Source: Kingdonia uniflora
Lineage: Eukaryota; Streptophyta; Magnoliopsida; Ranunculales; Circaeasteraceae
Direction: 5' to 3'
DNA length: 64,000 bases
NCBI GenBank assembly: GCA_014058105.1
Contig: JACGCM010001659.1
Span: 2,480,001 to 2,544,000, forward strand
Below the pieces are notes generated by a model. It was not told the DNA's origin, did not search any database, and saw only the letters and a list, made by a program, of their open reading frames with translations. How positions within the stretch are numbered: the first letter of the stretch is position 1; each line of letters starts with the position of its first letter. This document shows, in pieces, positions 33,319 through 43,117 of this stretch. Position numbers and translations under genes: made by a program.

Positions 33319-33765
33319 AAATTTCAGAGCCATCTTCGTTCTACGGAAAGAGTGATGTTTAAAGTTTTGGGAAAAGTCGAGTTATCGATATCTATAATAT
33401 CTCGTATAAGAGCTGCGGTGAAAAAGGATGCCAAGAATACCGCGCAAGCAATCGTGACACTTAAGAATCAACTTGGCGAGTTCGTCAGCGTCGCCGTGAG
33501 TTCCGGCACGTTACAACTACCCCTACCTCAACCCTCTCATCTAGGTGTATTGGAGAGCAACCCCCAAGTTGGGAGTACCAAAACCGTGATGGAAAACACG
33601 AACAAGGAAAACTCACTTGCCGAATTAGGAGAAGTGACGGAGATCCCCGCAATCGGGGTCGCGAGTGGCACCGACGAAGGCAAGGTTATCGTTAACATTA
33701 CAACCAACAATCCCAGGGTTCCGATAGTCATTACGACTGTCGTCGTCACAACAACAAATTCATAA
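33253..33765 (+). CDS. Gag-like frame of the small LTR element
   Basis: An uninterrupted 170-codon frame between the two LTRs. It begins with a seven-residue repeat, ENCYSVFEDCYSVFGYCYSK, which is created by tandem copies of a ~21-bp DNA motif. It continues with a charged region (AVKKDAKNTAQAIVTLKNQL) and an Asn/Thr/Val-rich tail (TTNNPRVPIVITTVVVTTTN). No zinc knuckle or protease is visible. I cannot assign a family. The position suggests a relic or miniature gag; the frame's openness may be fortuitous. Confidence 0.4.
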   Translation: MIYENCYSVFEDCYSVFGYCYSKFQSHLRSTERVMFKVLGKVELSISIISRIRAAVKKDAKNTAQAIVTLKNQLGEFVSVAVSSGTLQLPLPQPSHLGVLESNPQVGSTKTVMENTNKENSLAELGEVTEIPAIGVASGTDEGKVIVNITTNNPRVPIVITTVVVTTTNS

Positions 33766-34451
33766 AAGAATTCGACCGGAATTAATGCCGGCTCGCAATC
33801 TCTATAAAAATCAGTTGCAATTTTCATAACGATGAGAGAGACAATTGCAGAACAAGAACCTCTCTCTATCTGGTCCAGTGGGTGATGATGCCCAACAAAG
33901 CTCTAGTCGGTGCTACGGTTGCAATTGAAAACCCAATTTGCGGTTTTGCAGGTTCGACGTTTGAGAAAGAGTTCGTTTGTCGATTTTATGGTCAAAATCT
34001 TCTGAAGACAGAGGGTTTGATGTAAATCATCTCTCATGTTCGTTTCTCACATGTCAACAGACTATTTATATTTATGTTATAGATTCTTAGTAGGTTTTAG
34101 GGAGTTCTAATTAACCAACACAAGGTTAAGAGGGTACTTTTCGAGTTTCTAGAATATTTCTAATTAGGGTTTCCACCCTCTTATATTCTATAAAAGAGAG
34201 GTTAGGTTCTCTATTTTTTTGGGTGGTTAAAGTTGATGATTTGAAGTTAGTCTAATTTAGGTTTCAGTTTAAACTTTAGTTTAGTTTTGATTGAAGTTAA
34301 GTTTATGTTTATTTTGAGTTTTAGAGTTTTTAGTTTTGATTTGAAGTTAAGTTTATGTTTATTTTGAGTTTTAGAGTTTAAGAGAAAACCCTGATTTTAA
34401 TTAGGTTTTCGTAATCTTCAAGTTGCCACTTCCGCCGACTTATTTTATGCA

Positions 34452-36135
34452 TAATCAAGAGGGACTTAGAAGGTCTTCTTTATGTTAGTACGGTGAGCTG
34501 GGCAATTTGACGTTAGCTAATGTCAGCGTCTGGTGATTTGTCGTGTTCATTGTCAAAAATGCCCCTATAATTTTTAACTTCTGAAACATAGCATACAAGG
34601 TCAAAGCTGTAATCTTCCATTCATTTCTCCTCTCTCACTCGATCTCTCCAGGCCATCTTCTCCTTCTCTCTCCATTTCACTCCTCTCAATTACAAACATG
34701 ACTTCTTCCGTGATTTTTTCTCTAGATTTCACTCCTCTGAATTACAAACAGGACTTCTTATTCTCTGTGATTCTCTCTCTCTAATGGCAACTTGGAGTGT
34801 TTGATTTCGCAAACCTTTTAGGGTTTCCTCCAATCTCGTTTTGGTAAACTCTTCTACTCCAATCTCTTATTTTTGATTCATTGCTCTTATTTAGGGTTTT
34901 GATTGAAATATTTTTCTGTACCTGGGGTTCTAAAATTGGTCTAAAATAGTTGTTGTTAATTGATGACTCATGTTAGTACAGTTTGTAGGAATCATGTTAT
35001 AGTGTCTGCTTGAGAATTGGTAGTTAGAAATGCCATTGCTACTGTTTCAGAACTGTATCTCCATACTTCTGATTTAAGTTAAAACAAAATTGGCCTCGAT
35101 TGCCATTGTTAGACAACTTTGTTTGTGCGTTTATATATCAGATTCAGGTCAAAATGAAATGTGGCCAACATTGTAATTATTAGGGTAGCTTACGGATAGT
35201 GAAAAATTATCAAAGTAAATGACCTCACAGGTGGCGTTGAAATCTCATCCTATTGTAGCTGGTCTCTACACTGCTGTGACGATTCTCATGGGGTAAAAGA
35301 ATTCGAGGTTACGAAAACTCATTCGAGCAATACGGGCTAGACTTTACATCATCACCAAATGTATGCCCTCTCTGAACAAACTTCTCTTTATATATGGGAT
35401 ACATGAGTAGTTCTTTAAAAGGAATGGAGGATTTTCTGGATTTTTCACTGAGCCTGGAAATATTTGGAATGTTATTTTCATTGCTTGCAGCTCCTGGATT
35501 TGTTTAAGGGGTTCATAGGAGGAGTTATGGTCATTGTATCAATACATTCTATAAACACATTACTTGGTTGTGCACGCTTCTCCTGGCCTTCAAGCCTTTC
35601 TTTATCTTCAACAAATGCTATTGTGTGGCTAAATGCATACGGGAAGATACTAATATTAACTATTCGAGGAATAATGACTGCAACTGATGTTGCTATTGTA
35701 GAAGAATTTTCAGGTCATGGTTACATGAGGAAATTGTTATGGATCTTGGGTATCAATGAACATCTGCCTGTATTCCTTCGTGATCCATCAATGAACATCT
35801 GTATTCCTTCGTGATCCATCAATGTACATCAAAGAGTTATTTGATATTATGAAAAACTTAAGACATGACATTAAAGTGTTTTTGTGCATGTTGTATGGTG
35901 TAGTTGTGTTGAATGATTGTTATACATGTTTGTAAATGATTTGTATGTTGTTTATAGTCTATGAAACTGGGGAAGTGTTGCCAATTTTTTTAAAATTTGC
36001 CAATTGCAAATTTTCTTGTGAAATTGAATAAGTTTCAAAGCTAAAGAGGTGTAGTGCCGAAGGCACGCCTTTTTAGCTTTTTTGGCTTTTAAAATAGCAT
36101 CACGTCGGTCTCCCTACCGTTAGCGGTAATACTAG
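34452..36135 (+). mobile_element. Helitron-like segment carrying a gene fragment
   Basis: The right end has a short hairpin, taccg-ttag-cggta (36115-36128), followed by aatA and CTAG at 36132-36135, then T. A hairpin near a CTRR terminus with insertion before T is the signature of a Helitron 3' end. A second palindromic word (gtgccgaaggcac, 36053-36065) precedes it. The left end is not defined; I see no clear TC start and use the end of the preceding LTR as the limit. No Rep/helicase is present, so it would be non-autonomous. The hairpin-to-end spacing is shorter than usual, so the call is tentative. Confidence 0.4.
34620..35814 (+). pseudogene. Fragment of an unidentified membrane-protein gene
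   Basis: A pyrimidine-rich, leader-like stretch (34620-34850) ends in a plausible GT donor. An exon-like block at 35231-35299 reads VALKSHPIVAGLYTAVTILM between AG and GT. A second block (after an AG at 35490) reads LLDLFKGFIGGVMVIVSIHS, then ARFSWPSS, NAIVWLNAYGKILIL and MTATDVAIVEE, with two hydrophobic helices. The 3' end contains a short direct repeat (tgatccatcaatg) at 35782-35825. I do not recognise the family. It looks like part of a multi-exon membrane protein gene moved here with the Helitron-like segment. Confidence 0.45.
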
Positions 36136-38167
36136 TATATATACACTTTGATATATTCATAATATGTATACACTACAAGGTATATCAACTACAACAATAA
36201 GATGTCTACACTATTTTATTTTAATTTATTTAAGTAGATTGAGTTAGAAACATTTGTATTTTGGCAGGGAAAATTGGTTCCTAAAGTTTCAACATTTCCC
36301 TTGGGCATAAAGGCTTTGGCAGATTATGTCCATGGAAAGGGTCTCAAGCTAGGGTTATATTCTGATGCAGGGTATTTTTCTCTCTCGTTTTACTAAGCCT
36401 CTATTTAGTATGTCAGGTTGATTAATGAACGAGAAGAAAAAAATTTATCTAAATAATTCCAGGACACAGACTTGCAGTAAGACCGTGCCTGGTTCACTAG
36501 GTTACGAAGAACAAGATGCAAAAACCTTTGCTTCATGGGTATGTTCAATTGCTTCACTTGACATTTGCGTTAGCAGTATAAATATGTATTTTATGAGAAA
36601 TTCCTTAAAAGAAGATAATAGTTACTAATTCAATCCCTAATTTTTCATTTACGTAGGGAGTTGACTACTTGAAATACGATAACTGTGAGAACACTGGAAT
36701 AAGCGCTAAACATAGGTATCCTAAAATGAGTCAAGCATTGCAAAACTCGGGAAGAAATATCTTTTTCTCTTTATGTGAATGGTAAGTTCAGCTCTTCACA
36801 ATATAAAAAAATGAAAATGATTCTCAAGCTTATTGGTATGTCAATATCTTATGGGCTTCTTCCAATTCTTTTCATAATGGCAGGGGACAGGAAGACCCTG
36901 CGACTTGGGCAGCGAATGTAGGAAATAGTTGGAGAACAACAGGAGATATCGAGGATAACTGGGGAAGGTGAGGGAATTTCATGACCTAATGCTTCTAAAT
37001 ATCTTAAGCTATCTGGCATGCATACTAGTACAAACTAATCACATAATATTTATTATTTTCAGTATGATATCTCGTGAATGGGCTTCGTATGCTGGACCTG
37101 GTGGATGGAATGGTACGCATTCCATCCTTTCACTGGTTTGCTTTTCATTTTTCTTCTTTTGATGAAAAATCTTAATTCTCATTTGACGAATTTGTTGTGG
37201 GTCAGATCCTGACATGCTAGAATTGGAAATGGTGGTATGACAACAGAGGAATATCGCTCTCACTTCGGCATATGAGCTTTAGTAAAGGTATGTATCGTTA
37301 ATTTTGTTGACAAAACTATTTCTCAACTGATCGTTATTGAGTCCGGAAAAAAAAAATCTAAACTAGACAGATTTGTTCTTCTCTTGTAGGCTCCATTGTT
37401 GATTGGATGTGATATTGGAACCATTGATAAGGTGACTTTGGACATGATAAGTAACACAAAAGTTGCTGCGGTTAATCAAGGTACATTAGTAAGTTGTTTA
37501 AGTAATAGTTTCTGACATGCTCTTGTGCTTGATTTATCTGTTTGAATAGGTGTACTTGGAGTGCAAGGGAAGAAGGTTAGCGTGGATGGCGACTCCCTGG
37601 TAGCTTTCTCATTCCTCACAAGTCACAACCACTGAATATTGTTCACTTGTCGAGAAAAATTCACACGAAAACACGATTGGCATTGTTCAGTACAAATATA
37701 TACACATGTGGAAAAGACAATGGCTAACTGAATACGAACTAGTGTTCATCTGTAACTTGTACATTTAAATGGCATGTCACGGTGAATAGATGTGTTTCTA
37801 GTCATTCAAATATGAGCCATCAAGCGAAGGGGAGGTTATTGAATATCTTTGCAGGTATGGGCAGGTCCTCTGAGTGGTGGAAGGGTTGCGGTGGTTTTAT
37901 GGAACAAGGGAGGTTATCAAGCAACTATTACAGCTCAATGGCCACCGATTGGCCTCCAACTGTCAGCTGTTGTCAGTGTTCGTAACTTATGGGAGGTAAT
38001 AACAATGATAAAACTCGATATTTTATGATCTTTTTTTAGTTTAAGTTAGAGAACTGAGTCTTGTTGCTTAAACTTTGCAGCATTCAACTAGATCCGGGGT
38101 CACAGAGAAAATCTCGGCTACAGTTGATTCGCATGCTTGTAAGATGTTTGTTCTTACACCACAGTAG

Positions 38168-38710
38168 AAATTTGAGGCGGAAAGAAAGTATAGTATAGTA
38201 TGTTGATAAGCACAGCCTGTTGTCTAGAGAAGATGGAAAAGTAAACCTGGAGGAAGTTGATGACGTTAATGTAACTCGTTTTCTCTAAGAATGCAAAATA
38301 AAAGGAATAAGCGTATAATTGCATTGCTTTTTTTGTTAGGCTTTTGGGAAACTATTCGGAATAAATAAATATTGAGCCATTTGAGGCCTTGCGTGATGTC
38401 AAATAAGGCATGATTGTATTAAAAGATGATAGAGGAAATGAATAACTCCTCTCATAAACATCATTTATCTTTACTGGCGTTTAGAATTGAACAATAACAC
38501 GCCAAATAAAGCTGCCTAAAACAACACTTCAGTCAGCTTTTGTAGAATTTGAAGCTCAGGGCTTATACACTGGTTTTTTGTCTTTTGAGAGACGGTACTA
38601 GAATGATCCTACTAGAATGATCAGCTTCTCGCCAAGATTTTGATGAAATGTCACAACGGATGTGGGTTCTCGGACTAAAACAATGCTCTACCACGTTACC
38701 ACATTTCAAA
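38168..38710. other. Spacer downstream of the alpha-galactosidase pseudogene
   Basis: AT-rich, 3'-UTR-like near 38170-38350 (a possible aataaa at 38361-38370). No gene seen in the rest. Confidence 0.4.
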
Positions 38711-38747
38711 CGTGGACTACAATTATAATGTTTGCGTTGTGTTTGTA

Positions 38748-39170
38748 ATCCTTAGCTCAGGTTGTGCCGAACATGGGAGGTTGTTATCGGTTCATGCTTT
38801 TATAGCGAGACATGGTTGTGATCACTATAGAACTCAGTTCTCAACATATATGCAAAATGTGGCAGCCTTATATCTTCTCGAACAATTTTCAATCTTGGAA
38901 GCTCTTCTTAATGGAGCTGGAAATTTGAAGTTGGCTTTACAAACCATCCAACAGTTGGCCGTGGAAACTCAAACTCGAGCTTGGGTTCACAATGATCAAC
39001 TTGGGAGTTTGTAGCTAAAAGCACTGAAAATTATGTTTCAATGGCTAACATGCTTACTTCTCTACGTAAGTGGAAAGAAGCCGCTGCATTAAGAAGGTTG
39101 ATGGGCAGTAGACAATTAGTGAAGGAACCTGGGTGGAGCCAGATTGATGTTAATGACTCCTTGATCAGTT
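38748..39170 (+). pseudogene. PPR-protein C-terminal fragment (E motif)
   Basis: CAEHGRLLSVHAFIARHGCD resembles a PPR repeat of a PLS-type pentatricopeptide protein. ILEALLNGAGNLKLALQTIQ is the start of the E motif, and after a stop and frame change NYVSMANMLTSLRKWKEAAA, then LRRLMGSRQLVKEPGWSQID completes it (39029-39165). Intact PPR-E proteins bind organelle RNA for editing or processing. Only the end of the protein is here, with a stop at 39012 and parts lost between blocks, so it is a dead fragment lying between the two alpha-galactosidase copies. Confidence 0.65.
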
Positions 39171-39560
39171 GAGATAAGATTAGAGAAACAGCAACCAGTG
39201 CCTCATAGTGAGAGATCTTCTCTAGCATACTGATGTGAGAGCTATTTCACAGGACCAAATCCTTTCAAAGATCACTAGCAGCCATCTTGTTCATGGAGAT
39301 CACCAAAGCATCCACCATTTTCAGTCTCGTTCATGCTCATGCAGGGGTTTTGTCATTCTCGATCTGCGCCAAAGAAATGACCTAGGTATGTTCTTCACAT
39401 TTTCTGCTGTACATTTGGTTACGTTATCTACTAAGTTCAAAGACAAGAGCTGGCATCAACTTATTTTATTCAAACAACGAAAACAGCTAAGATCCTAAAA
39501 CCAAATTGACTTAGGCGGTTCCATTCTGCATTTGATTCATAATCACCATCATCTATCTCT

Positions 39561-39570
39561 TTATATATTT
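39561..39570 (+). promoter_or_regulatory. Candidate TATA box of the intact alpha-galactosidase gene
   Basis: TTATATATTT lies about 40 bp before the start codon at 39608. Transcription would then begin 10-20 bp before the ATG, giving a very short leader. Upstream or alternative starts are possible. Confidence 0.4.
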
Positions 39571-39607
39571 TGCTGCTGCTCTAAGACCTCGACATAGCAC
39601 CACAGTC

Positions 39608-42600
39608 ATGGTCCGACTTCAGATGTCTGTGATATTTCTTTTCCTCTTTATGTTGTTGGTAGTGTCTGCTTCTCGTTTAAGCATACAGAGTGAATTGGAG
39701 ATGATAAGGAGAAATTTGTTGAATAATGGCCTCGGACATACCCCTCAGATGGGGTAAACTACTGCAATTTATCTATTGGCCCTCATACATTTTCTTTCGT
39801 CATATTTTGTATATTTGTACTGCTGCACTCTTTTGGATATACATATTCCATATTTTCAAATAGCTGAACAAGCGGGTGTATTAATTGGTAAACTGTCTGG
39901 CCTTTATATTCTTGGAATGAAATGTTTTCATATGCAGTTGGTGCTCAACTTACCTGTATATTGTGTGTTGATAACTGACTGTAAATTATTCTGATTTTGT
40001 ATCTAGATGGAACAGTTTTAACCACTTCCCCTGTCAGCTCAGCGAGGAGTTGATTCGTGAGACAGGTACACATTTTTTTCACCATTAAAGCCTCCTTCAC
40101 TCAATGAGTATGAAGAATTTGGATGTACTTATAAGGTGGGATCATAAGCATAAATTTTACGAGCATTTATGCTTTCTTATTAAGTCTTTGTAATAGTAGT
40201 TGTCTTTCTGTAACAGCTGATGCAATGGTATCTACTGGCCTCTCAGCCCTGGGATATAAATACATAAATTTAGGTATTCTACCTTTAACAAAAAAATTGC
40301 CTCACAGTTAAATCATATTCTCTTTGTTGACAAGTAATTTGGTTTCTGTCAGATGATTGTTGGGCTGAACTAAATAGAGACTCTAAGGTACATGTCACTG
40401 ACATATATGTTAATCTTCTTATTTAGTATACTCCAGCATTTCTAACATCACTTGTGGTAAATTTACGATAAGATGGACAGCCCCAGACATGTACAATAAT
40501 ATCTTATATCTAATAATCACAAAACCTCCTGCTGGCATTTTTTTTCTCTCTCATTAAGATGTTCTTCACGATAGGGAAATTAGAATAAAAAGAAATATTT
40601 ATCATTTCACGTGGGCCCATGAAGAGCTTGTATAAGTCTCTGTGTCCAAATGCGCTAACATGCCGTGGGATGAATAAGTCCAGAAACTCGCATACACAGA
40701 TTACTTCAAATTACCGTGATATATACATGTTATTTTATCTACTTTCTTCTTGTTTATGCACCTAAACTGTTATTATGATGCTGCAACTCTACAGGGAAAC
40801 TTAGTTGAGAAGGCCTCTATATTTCCCTCAGGCATGAAGGCCTTAGCAGACTATATCCATAACAAAGGGCTCAAGATTGGAATCTATGGTGATGCTGGGT
40901 ATGTAAATTTTTTTTCTTGCAACTGCTTCTCTACATTTCATTACAATCTCAATTTCTGAGCTCTTCAGTATCCTGATCTATTCTTTTGTTTGAAAAATAT
41001 TTCAGTACTTTGACTTGCAGTAAGAAAATGCCAGGTTCCCTTGGTTACGAGGAGCAGGATGCAAAAACTTTTGCTGCATGGGTACGAATAACTAGTTTGC
41101 TGATTTAACTTCTACACTAGAATTAGGGCATCTGATGCAAAAACTTCTACACATTATTGTTTTTGTGTCTGAATAACATCTTAGCACCAGCTTATTTAGA
41201 TATATACATCTTCTTCGCCATTTTTGTTCCAGGGAATTGATTACTTGAAATATGATAATTGCCATGCTAAGGGAGTGAGCCCCCATGAGAGGTACCTTAG
41301 TACATTATATAACCGTTAAGTTAACAGTATATCTATAATTATCTCTTGACCACTACATAATAAATGGTTTTCTATTTCATTCCTGGATGGTAGATATTCT
41401 AAAATGAGCAATGCTCTTCTCAGCACCGGACGGCCTATATTCTTCTCTCTATGTGAATGGTATCGTAGAGTCTCTGTACAAAGCCTATCATCTTCTTTTT
41501 ATCTCTCTCTCTTTGTAGAACAAATTAACATATTGACCTGTTTTGTTACTTTAGGGGTGTTGAAGACCCAGCAACTTGGGCGCCGAGTCTAGGAAATAGT
41601 TGGAGAACAACTGGAGATATCAAAGATAATTGGGAGAGGTAATAAAATCAGTTCATTATAAAAAATAAAATAAAAAATACCCGTTACCATAGTTGTTAAT
41701 GATTATTAATAGTTAACTTTGGTTTGTAGTATGACAAACAAAGCCGATCTAAATGAAGCATGGGCATCATATGCTGGTCCTGGTGGATGGAACGGTGAGA
41801 CATATTAGAATCTTTTGCAGCATTATAATCGCAAGTATATCTTAGAAGTAAGTACAAAGGAATAATTTGGACTTTACACGAAAGCAAGAAAAGGGTAAGT
41901 CAAATTTACTCCAGAAAACTAACATGTCACAGAATCTGATGTTTCGTGTGTTCAATTTAGATCCCGACATGCTTGAAGTAGGTAATGGAGGAATGTCAAC
42001 AGAAGAATACCGCTCTCACTTCAGCATTTGGGCGATATCTAAGGTACTGGGCAATGCGACTCAATCTCCTATCAAATTTGTGCTTTTTTGTTGTTGTTAT
42101 ATTTTGAATTTCTGATTACACTATTGGCAGTCTCCATTAATTCTTGGGTGTGATGTACGATCCATGGACAAAGATACATTCACGTTGTTGAGCAACAAAG
42201 AGGTCATTGCTGTTAATCAAGGTATAAACCACATTATGAAACACCTAGTAGTTTCTTTTTTCCTTAAGGGAGCAGTACCTGGTTGTTTCAAGATAGATAT
42301 GTTTGTTAAGATAAGTTGATGAAACAGACAAGCTTGGTATTCAAGGGAAGAAGGTCAAGAAGACTGGAGATTTAGAGGTAAAAGAACATATGCTGTTTTT
42401 TTTTTTTATATCTCAAATGAGTTTCATTGTTATCTAGATTAATTCATGACAGGTTTGGGCCGGTCCTTTAAGTGGCAACAGAGTGGCCGTGATACTGTGG
42501 AATAGAGGATCCTCTAAGGCAGCTATTAGTGCAAAATTCCATGATCTTGGCCTTAAACCATCGGCAATTGTAAATGCTCGAGATTTATGGGAGGTTTGAA

Positions 42601-42761
42601 CCGACAAAAAAACCTCTTCTAATGTGCTAAATATCTAAATATACCTATAACATTGTTATTTAATCTTGCAGCATACAACAATACCATCTCTTAGGTATCA
42701 ATTAAAGGCAGCAATTGATTCCCATGCATGCAAAATGTATGTCCTGGCAGAATCACAGTAA
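39608..42761 (+). CDS. Alpha-galactosidase, glycoside hydrolase family 27 (AGAL-like)
   Basis: Secreted enzyme releasing terminal alpha-galactose from oligosaccharides, galactomannan or glycoconjugates. Exons: 39608-39753, 40007-40065, 40217-40273, 40353-40387, 40795-40898, 41006-41081, 41233-41291, 41394-41459, 41555-41638, 41730-41794, 41961-42043, 42131-42221, 42328-42377, 42453-42593, 42672-42761. Total 1206 nt, 401 aa, all GT-AG, no stops. The first ATG is followed by a signal peptide ([16 protein letters not shown]). The mature part begins near [18 protein letters not shown]; then [14 protein letters not shown]. The catalytic nucleophile is Asp167 in LKYDNC and the acid/base Asp222 in RTTGDI, 55 residues apart as in rice alpha-galactosidase. 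The C-terminal beta domain ends [14 protein letters not shown] broken paralogue lies upstream. Confidence 0.95.
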
Positions 42762-43117
42762 CCAGGAGGACTTCATCGCGCGTTCAAGGGTGATTAGCTA
42801 CAAAGCATTACATTAATCTCCATATAATACATGTATTATTTCCCCATGTTATTGTAATAATACCGTACTTTTCTTGATATTAATCTCCATTTTATTAACA
42901 TTTCTCAGTATTAAAACGCGTATGTCGAGTTTCAACACACGGTGTCTGTTGTTCCTGCAATAACAACATCTATCTATCTATTATAGTAAAAGTTGCCATT
43001 ACAATTCGGCAGTTTGAAGAAAACTGTATTAACTATGTGTGGTCGTTAATCGTTATTAACTGATCATCTCTAACTCACTCAGTGTTTGAGAGTGTGAGAG
43101 TTTGAGAGTTTGTAAGA
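42762..43117. other. Intergenic region, 356 bp
   Basis: Holds the 3' untranslated region of the alpha-galactosidase gene and the promoter of the transporter gene. An aat-rich stretch near 42820-42900 could hold polyadenylation signals. gtgtttgagagtgtgagagtt near 43081 is a leader-like GA-repeat just before the transporter ATG. No further feature. Confidence 0.5.

Larger units (their letters stand above)
32751..34451 (+). mobile_element. Small non-autonomous LTR retrotransposon
   Basis: LTRs 32751-33161 and 34018-34451 both start TGATGTRAATCATCTCTC and end in CA. A primer-binding site TGGTACCAGAGC (33165-33176; initiator-Met type with one change from TGGTATCAGAGC) follows the first LTR. A purine stretch (gaagacagagggttt) precedes the second. 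The internal region is only 856 bp and has no pol domains, so it would depend on another element. Candidate target duplications tatca (32746-32750) and taatc (34452-34456) do not match exactly. The second LTR contains an internal 60-bp partial duplication near 34270-34380. Confidence 0.8.
31688..38167 (+). pseudogene. Alpha-galactosidase (GH27) pseudogene, 5'-truncated
   Basis: Exons match the intact neighbour in size: 31688-31744, 31828-31862, 36268-36371, 36463-36538, 36657-36781, 36884-36967, 37063-37112, 37206-37287, 37390-37480, 37550-37599, 37855-37995, 38081-38167. Conserved blocks: [28 protein letters not shown] (nucleophile Asp), [13 protein letters not shown] (acid/base Asp), PGGWN. 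Exons 1-2, which encode the signal peptide and WNSFNHF, are missing. The 37206 exon has one base deleted after DPDMLE, and TGG has become TGA in GI-stop-AL. The 37063 exon is five codons short. Exon 36657-36781 equals two exons of the neighbour joined exactly. The intron 31863-36267 holds a nested transposon stack. Confidence 0.9.

Noticed and set aside
33537..33827. 96-aa minus-strand frame in the small LTR element
   Set aside because: Antisense to the gag-like frame; composition explained by that frame.
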